Source of the DNA: Ferrovibrio terrae
Lineage (GTDB): Bacteria; Pseudomonadota; Alphaproteobacteria; Ferrovibrionales; Ferrovibrionaceae
Assembly: GCF_007197755.1 (NCBI RefSeq)
Contig: NZ_CP041636.1
Location: forward strand, 434,001-498,000
Direction: 5' to 3'
Length of the DNA stretch: 64,000 nucleotides
Below the pieces are notes generated by a model. That model was not told the DNA's origin and did not search any database. It worked only from the letters and a program-made list of their open reading frames with translations. Positions 59,298 through 64,000 of this stretch are shown here, in pieces. Within the stretch, counting starts at the first letter, position 1. Every line of letters starts with the position of its first letter. The position numbers and the translations under genes were made by a program.

Positions 59298-61661
59298 TTA
59301 TTCGGGAACAGGCTTGGGGTCGGATTCTGCTTCCGGCACGTTCGCTTGTGCCCGTGCCAGCCGCACTGGCGGCGCATTACCCGCCTTGTCCACGCCGAAA
59401 TACAGCGTGCGGTGCGGGAACGGCATCTCGATCCCCAACTCGTCGAACCGTTTCTTCAGGCGCTTGCTGAATTCACGCTTCACGCTCCATTGCTGCGCCG
59501 GCTGGGTCTTGATGCGGAAACGGATCACTACCGCAGAATCCGCCAGTTCGTTGACACCCCACATTTCGAGATCCTCAAGGATACGAGCTGCCCATTCCGG
59601 CTCACCGCGGAATTCAGCTCCCAGCTTCCTGATCTCCTCGATCACCGCATCAACATCCTCGCGATACGAGATCCCGATATCGAACAGCGCCTGGGCATAT
59701 CCGCGCGTCATGTTCTTGATCCTGGTGACCTCGCTGAAGGGAATCACATGCACAACACCCTCGGTGTCGCGCAGCCGGATGGTGCGGATCGAGATATCCT
59801 CCACCACGCCACCATTACCGCCCAGATCGACAATGTCGCCAACTGACACAGTCTCCTCGGCCAGAATGAAGATCCCGGTGATGACGTCCTTCACCAGGGT
59901 CTGCGCGCCGAAGCCGATGGCGAGACCGATCACGCCGGCGCCGGCCAGCAGCGGCGCAATGTTGATGCCGAGTTCCGACAGCACGATCAGCGCGGCGATC
60001 AGTCCAAGAACGATAGAAACGAACCGGCGCAGCAATGGCAGCAGCGTACGCACGCGGCCCGAGCGCATTGGCGGCTGGCCGTCGCGCCCCGGGCGCGTGA
60101 GATAATATTCGATGCCGGCTCCGGTCACTTCCCACAGCACCAGCGTGACTACGACGACCAGCAAGATCGTGGTGACACGGCCGGCGAGATTCCGGCCGGT
60201 CGAACTGCCGAGCCAACCGAGCGTATCTATGCCCCAGGCCTGCAGGATGGCAAACGTCGCCACGACATAGAGCAGCAGACGCAGCGATCCCAGCAGCAGT
60301 GGCAGGTAACGGTTGGCGCGCGCCTCCAGGCCAGGGAAGCGATGCCGCGTTTCCGGCCGCACGGCAAACAGCCCGCCCAGACCGTGTTCGATAGCAAACA
60401 GGATCACGCGCACGAGGATCAGCACGCCCAGTGTCGCCAGCGTACCGCGCAGGATCAGCGCGAAGCCGCCGCTGACATCGAAGGCCCAGACCGCGAAGGT
60501 GGCGCCGATATACAGCAGTGCCAGCGCATGCCAGATATCGCCGGTGCGATGGCGCAGCAGGCGAACCGCATTGCTGCGTGGTGACGCCGTGTCGGCCGCC
60601 GGCACATCAGAGCCGCGGATCCGCGCCGCCACCGCCGCACGATTCTGCAGCACCAGCACGGCCAGCAGGAAGGCGAAGATGAAGCCGGCCAGCGTAGCGA
60701 TCGCATCCACACCATCGGCCGGAATTCGGATGCGCTGGGCGATGCGCACGATGGCATAGCCAAAGATACCGACCGCGCTGAGCCGCCGCAGCCAGACATG
60801 GATATAGGCTGCGGTTTCACCATCCAGCCGCAACGACCGGCTCAGTGCAGCATCCGGCGCCAGCAGCATCTGCGTGCCGATATCGACGGCTCGGGTGGCG
60901 ACGAAGGCAAGAACGATGATCTGTGCGATGTCGCGCGTGAGATTGTTGGGTGCCAATAACCACAGCGTGCCATAGGCCGCCAGCGCGAAGGCCGCAGTGG
61001 GAATGATCGCTAACAGAATCCGCAACAGCAGGAAGAGAGAAGCGAGCCAGAGTGGATTCGACTTGCGCACCTCAAGCGCGGCGAGCGGTCGGCGGATCAG
61101 CAGGAAGGCGATGGCCTGCAGCGCGACAGCAACCGCCAGCGTGGCGCCGAGCTTGAGCAGCACATCGGCCCACAGCGCGCGACGTTTCGGATTCTCCCAT
61201 TGCTGCGTCAACCATGTCTGCAGTGCCGGCAGATCGGAGAACACCGCACCCAGGGCCGCCATGCCAGACCCGGCTCGACGCACATGCTCGACCACGGTAT
61301 CGACGATGGCCGCGCCCGGATCGTCTTCTGCCGGTGCAGCGGCCGGTCCGGGTGCTTTGGCCGGTTCAGCCGCCTTCGCCGGCGCAGGCTGAGCTGGCAG
61401 CGGCTGACCGCCACCTCGCTGCGCCGCCGACAGCGCACGCAGGGTTTCGATCAGCCTGCGCCGCTCGGTCTCGTTTTCCAGCTGGTCGGCCAGCGTGTTC
61501 AACTCGGCCGCGCTCATACCGGTGGCGGATGCGGGCGGCCCAGACTGCGCGGGGGCAGGCTGCTGCGCCCCGGCAGGGACAACAGCGAGCATGGCAAGCA
61601 GCAGGGCGAGGATGAACGGACGCGGGGCGCCCAGGGACGACAGGAAGAAAAGCCGGATCAT
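59298..61661 (-). CDS. Large MscS-family mechanosensitive channel
   Basis: A 787-residue channel that releases solutes on osmotic down-shock. A signal peptide (to about residue 32) and a periplasmic coil-rich domain with an Ala/Pro linker come first, then about nine to eleven membrane helices (about 165-560). The pore helix and beta domain follow: IAPLLAGAGVIGLAIGFGAQ and TLVKDVITGIFILAEETVSV, then GDIVDLGGNGGVVEDISIRT. It resembles YbiO/MscM-type long channels. The C-terminal 20 residues are variable. Confidence 0.92.
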   Translation of the reverse strand: MIRLFFLSSLGAPRPFILALLLAMLAVVPAGAQQPAPAQSGPPASATGMSAAELNTLADQLENETERRRLIETLRALSAAQRGGGQPLPAQPAPAKAAEPAKAPGPAAAPAEDDPGAAIVDTVVEHVRRAGSGMAALGAVFSDLPALQTWLTQQWENPKRRALWADVLLKLGATLAVAVALQAIAFLLIRRPLAALEVRKSNPLWLASLFLLLRILLAIIPTAAFALAAYGTLWLLAPNNLTRDIAQIIVLAFVATRAVDIGTQMLLAPDAALSRSLRLDGETAAYIHVWLRRLSAVGIFGYAIVRIAQRIRIPADGVDAIATLAGFIFAFLLAVLVLQNRAAVAARIRGSDVPAADTASPRSNAVRLLRHRTGDIWHALALLYIGATFAVWAFDVSGGFALILRGTLATLGVLILVRVILFAIEHGLGGLFAVRPETRHRFPGLEARANRYLPLLLGSLRLLLYVVATFAILQAWGIDTLGWLGSSTGRNLAGRVTTILLVVVVTLVLWEVTGAGIEYYLTRPGRDGQPPMRSGRVRTLLPLLRRFVSIVLGLIAALIVLSELGINIAPLLAGAGVIGLAIGFGAQTLVKDVITGIFILAEETVSVGDIVDLGGNGGVVEDISIRTIRLRDTEGVVHVIPFSEVTRIKNMTRGYAQALFDIGISYREDVDAVIEEIRKLGAEFRGEPEWAARILEDLEMWGVNELADSAVVIRFRIKTQPAQQWSVKREFSKRLKKRFDELGIEMPFPHRTLYFGVDKAGNAPPVRLARAQANVPEAESDPKPVPE

Positions 61662-61687
61662 TCAGCAGGTCGCAAAAAGGATGATGC

Positions 61688-61709
61688 CGCCGGGGCTAGG
61701 GCACCGGCG
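61688..61709 (-). terminator. Weak terminator after tRNA-Phe
   Basis: A 6-bp stem CGCCGG/CCGGCG with an 11-base loop. On the minus strand it is followed 8 bases later by TTTTT. The T-run is offset, so this is a weak candidate only. Confidence 0.3.
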
Positions 61710-61740
61710 TTGACCTGTAATGAACATTTGGGAGAGAAAA

Positions 61741-61816
<76 letters not shown>

Positions 61817-61819
61817 ACG

Positions 61820-61866
61820 GGTATCAGCAAGATACCGCCGTTACAGGGTTTTATTCCGTAACGGCG
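61820..61866 (-). promoter_or_regulatory. Two hairpins between patatin gene and tRNA-Phe
   Basis: GGTATC/GATACC around AGCAA (61820-61836) and CGCCGTTAC/GTAACGGCG around a 13-base loop (61836-61866). They lie downstream of the patatin gene and upstream of the tRNA on the minus strand. No T-run follows either, so a terminator is only possible. The rest of 61867-61942 shows nothing I can assign. Confidence 0.35.
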
Positions 61867-61942
61867 CGCGGTTATAGACAGATTCCCCACCCCTGTCCAG
61901 CCCCGGGCCCGGCACCCGCGGCTGTCCGGGCAAGGCCCGGAT

Positions 61943-62965
61943 TTACATGAATTTCGCCACGATATCCGTGGTGGATGCCTTGCCGAGATCGTCGTAATGG
62001 CTGGCGAGGAAGCTTTCTGCCTTCTCGCGGCCGAGATCGCGCAGGTAGCACAGGAAATCCCAGTCCGGATTCAGCTTGGACGAGACGCTGAATTTCGACA
62101 GCGTCTCCTCGGCATCGACGCTGTGGATGAAGACGCGAGGGTATTTCTCGCGGTTCAGCTCATTGGTGTCGAGCAGGTTGGTGACGAACTGGATCGCCCG
62201 CATCTCGCGCATCAGGCTGGAATTCCAGCTCAGCGTATTGATGCGATCGAGGATCGCCGCGGCCGTGGTCGGCACTTCCGGGATATTTACCGGATTGATC
62301 TGCACGATCAGGATGTCGCTGGTGCCCTTTTCGTAAATCAGCGGGAAGATCGGCGGATTGCCGCAATAGCCGCCATCCCAATAGTGGTTGCCGTCGATCT
62401 CCACTGCCTGGAACAGGAACGGCAGGCAGGCCGAGGCCATCACCGCATCGGGCGTCACTTCGTCGCGGTTGAATACGCGGATGCGGCCGTTCTTCACGTT
62501 GGTGGCACAGATGAACAGCTTGGCGGCGGCCTGGTTGGCGCGCAGCGCCTCGAAATCCACCACCTCGGCGATGATGTCGCGCAGCGGATTCATGTTGCTC
62601 GGATTCAGCTGGTACGGCGACATCACCTGCGACAGCGAATTGAAGAAATGGTACATCGGTGAAAAGTCCATGTTGCCGATGCTGAACAGCTTGTCGATCG
62701 GACTGGGCTGCAACGGGCCCTTCTTGCCGGCCTCAGACGATTTGCGCCAGAACAGCTCGAGCAGTTCCTTGGCCTTGGCCGGACCGCCCTGCCCCAGGCC
62801 ATAGGCCGCCACGGCGGCATTCATCGCACCTGCCGAGGTGCCGACCAGCGCTTCGATCTCGATGCGGTCATCGTCCAGCAGGCGATCCAGCACGCCCCAG
62901 GTGAAAGCGCCATGGGCGCCGCCACCCTGCAGAGCCAGCTTCAGACTCTTTTTCTTCTTCGTCAT
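61943..62965 (-). CDS. Patatin-like phospholipase
   Basis: A 340-residue acyl hydrolase. The oxyanion loop is LALQGGGAHGAFTWGVLD, the nucleophile Ser in VGTSAGAMNAA and the Asp in WDGGYCGNPPI, forming the patatin Ser-Asp dyad. A C-terminal region with TTAAAILDRINTLSWNSSLM is of the DUF3734 type. The ATG at 62965 (MTKKKKSLKLALQGG) is used instead of a frame 44 codons longer, with GGGGGA nearby. It lies 28 bases after the small MscS gene on the same strand and so may share its message. Confidence 0.92.
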   Translation of the reverse strand: MTKKKKSLKLALQGGGAHGAFTWGVLDRLLDDDRIEIEALVGTSAGAMNAAVAAYGLGQGGPAKAKELLELFWRKSSEAGKKGPLQPSPIDKLFSIGNMDFSPMYHFFNSLSQVMSPYQLNPSNMNPLRDIIAEVVDFEALRANQAAAKLFICATNVKNGRIRVFNRDEVTPDAVMASACLPFLFQAVEIDGNHYWDGGYCGNPPIFPLIYEKGTSDILIVQINPVNIPEVPTTAAAILDRINTLSWNSSLMREMRAIQFVTNLLDTNELNREKYPRVFIHSVDAEETLSKFSVSSKLNPDWDFLCYLRDLGREKAESFLASHYDDLGKASTTDIVAKFM

Positions 62966-62993
62966 CGCCCAATCCCCCAACCCTTCAAAAAAA

Positions 62994-63923
62994 TCAATCG
63001 CGCTGCGATACCACAGGCGGGTCCAGATGCAGGAATGCCTCATTGCGCGGCAGATGCGCGGCCAGGTCGCCGGCGCGCAGGGCGGCATAAGCGGCATACA
63101 GCAGCTGGGCCTTCATGATCACGACCCGGCTGAAATCGTCGGTGAAGAAATAGATGCGCCAGACCATGACGCCGGCATTCAGTTCATGCACGGCGATGAT
63201 CGGCGCCGGATCAGACAGTATGCCTTCAATGGTGAGGGCCGCATCCTTCAGCGCGGTCTGCACTGCGGCTTCATCGACACCGTATTGCAGCGTCACGTCG
63301 ACGAAGCCCAGATGCCGCGCCTGCGGCCGGCTGTGATTGAATAGCTTGGCGCGGCCGATCACCGCATTGGGTACGACCAGCAGGTCCATCGACCGGGTGC
63401 GCAAATGGGTGGAACGCCAGTTGGTCTCCAGCACCATGCCCTGGATGCCGTCGATGGTGATCCATTCACCGGCCTTGAAAGGGCGCTCCATATTCAGGGC
63501 CACGCCGGCGAAGATATCGGTCAGCAACTGCTGCAGCGCGAAGCCGAGAATGATGGCAATGACGCTGGAGGTGGCGAAGACGCCGGTCGGCTCCAGATGG
63601 AAGATCTCGATGGCGATGAAGCCGGCTGCCGCCACATACAGGGTTACATTGAACAGATCGGTCAGCAGTTTGCGCTGGCGCGGCACGCCCGCCAGACTCT
63701 GGCCGTACATGCGACGCCAGACGAACAGCTCGAAACCGGTGGCGATCACCCAGGCCAGACTGAACCCGGCGAGAACCGCCAGCGGCCTGTCCAGCCAGAG
63801 CGGCAGATGAGGCGAGATCAGCCAGGTCCACATGAACGGCACGTGACGCGGCTGCAACACCGCATAGACCAGGGCAATCGATATCAGGAGCGCCAGAAGA
63901 AAGCGCCGTGTTTCGCGCGACAT
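62994..63923 (-). CDS. Small MscS-family mechanosensitive channel
   Basis: A 309-residue channel. Four membrane helices (about 8-28, 45-65, 85-105 and 115-140) precede the MscS pore region IAIILGFALQQLLTDIFAGV and the beta domain FKAGEWITIDGIQGMVLETN, SMDLLVVPNAVIG. The ATG at 63923 (MSRETRRFLLAL) is used; a GTG at 63950 is the alternative. The last 50 bases (63951-64000) hold only a weak parS-like match (12 of 16, 63962-63977). Confidence 0.9.
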   Translation of the reverse strand: MSRETRRFLLALLISIALVYAVLQPRHVPFMWTWLISPHLPLWLDRPLAVLAGFSLAWVIATGFELFVWRRMYGQSLAGVPRQRKLLTDLFNVTLYVAAAGFIAIEIFHLEPTGVFATSSVIAIILGFALQQLLTDIFAGVALNMERPFKAGEWITIDGIQGMVLETNWRSTHLRTRSMDLLVVPNAVIGRAKLFNHSRPQARHLGFVDVTLQYGVDEAAVQTALKDAALTIEGILSDPAPIIAVHELNAGVMVWRIYFFTDDFSRVVIMKAQLLYAAYAALRAGDLAAHLPRNEAFLHLDPPVVSQRD

Positions 63924-64000
63924 GGGCCGGAAGTTAGCGGTTTGCCGCACAGGGGGCCAGCCTTTTCACGTGACACCTCTGCCTCACTGCAGACCGGAAG

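Noticed and set aside
63962-63977. Second parS-like site near the right edge
   Set aside because: Only 12 of 16 match, so it was kept as a note and not called.

Overview
The window is a GC-rich (by eye about two thirds G+C), densely packed chromosomal segment of an alphaproteobacterium, most like the Rhodospirillales/Rhizobiales side of the class. Pointers are the sucC-sucD-odhA-odhB-lpd cluster, a CycM-type membrane-anchored cytochrome c beside kdsB and pheA, the DUF484-xerC pair, HisN-type histidinol phosphatase, a TIGR02444 protein and a dimeric (lineage II) chlorite dismutase. I saw no insertion sequence, prophage, CRISPR array or rRNA. One tRNA (Phe, GAA) is present. No gene-free stretch reaches 300 bases.

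Layout. 1-2.1 kb: the 3' part of ubiX, a TIGR02444 gene, a DUF465 gene and a methyltransferase. 2.1-5.8 kb: a LysR regulator divergent from an AtuA / AtuA-like C-terminal protein / Bug-type solute receptor operon, closed by a textbook terminator. 6.0-8.3 kb: a DenD-like dehydrogenase coupled to a flavin monooxygenase. 8.3-13.1 kb, minus strand: aldo/keto reductase, amine oxidase, LysE exporter, pheA, kdsB. 13.4-14.8 kb: cytochrome c and hisN. 14.8-23.8 kb: a yej-type peptide ABC importer operon with two receptors and an embedded RimL-like acetyltransferase, ending in ghrA. 23.8-29 kb: lipoprotein and priA (minus), then fsa, DUF484 and xerC (plus). 29-31.7 kb: DUF3750, DUF692 and DUF2063. 31.7-37 kb: M20 hydrolase, a small CxxC protein, two transporters and a Tat-exported hydrolase. 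37-45 kb: the 2-oxoglutarate dehydrogenase / succinyl-CoA ligase operon. 45-48 kb: LolA-like protein, YbjQ, chlorite dismutase and a TetR-operator-controlled hydrolase. 48-52.7 kb: glutathione-dependent formaldehyde oxidation (adhC-fghA), a thiolase divergent from its TetR regulator, and an unknown membrane protein. 52.8-59.3 kb: ftsK, aminotransferase, periplasmic hydrolase and a phytase-like protein behind a Pho-box-like array. 59.3-64 kb: two MscS-family channels flanking tRNA-Phe and a patatin.

Most genes are housekeeping or ordinary catabolic genes. The places that most deserve a second look are: a DUF692 (MNIO-family) protein that has lost three conserved acidic or histidine positions and has no visible peptide substrate next to it; a 14/16 match to the ParB site parS inside a hydrolase gene; a TetR-type operator lying exactly over a strong promoter with no regulator nearby; a terminator hairpin whose loop contains the hisN start codon; an acetyltransferase embedded between duplicated receptors in a Yej operon; and an 11-bp-periodic Pho-box-like array before a phytase-like gene.
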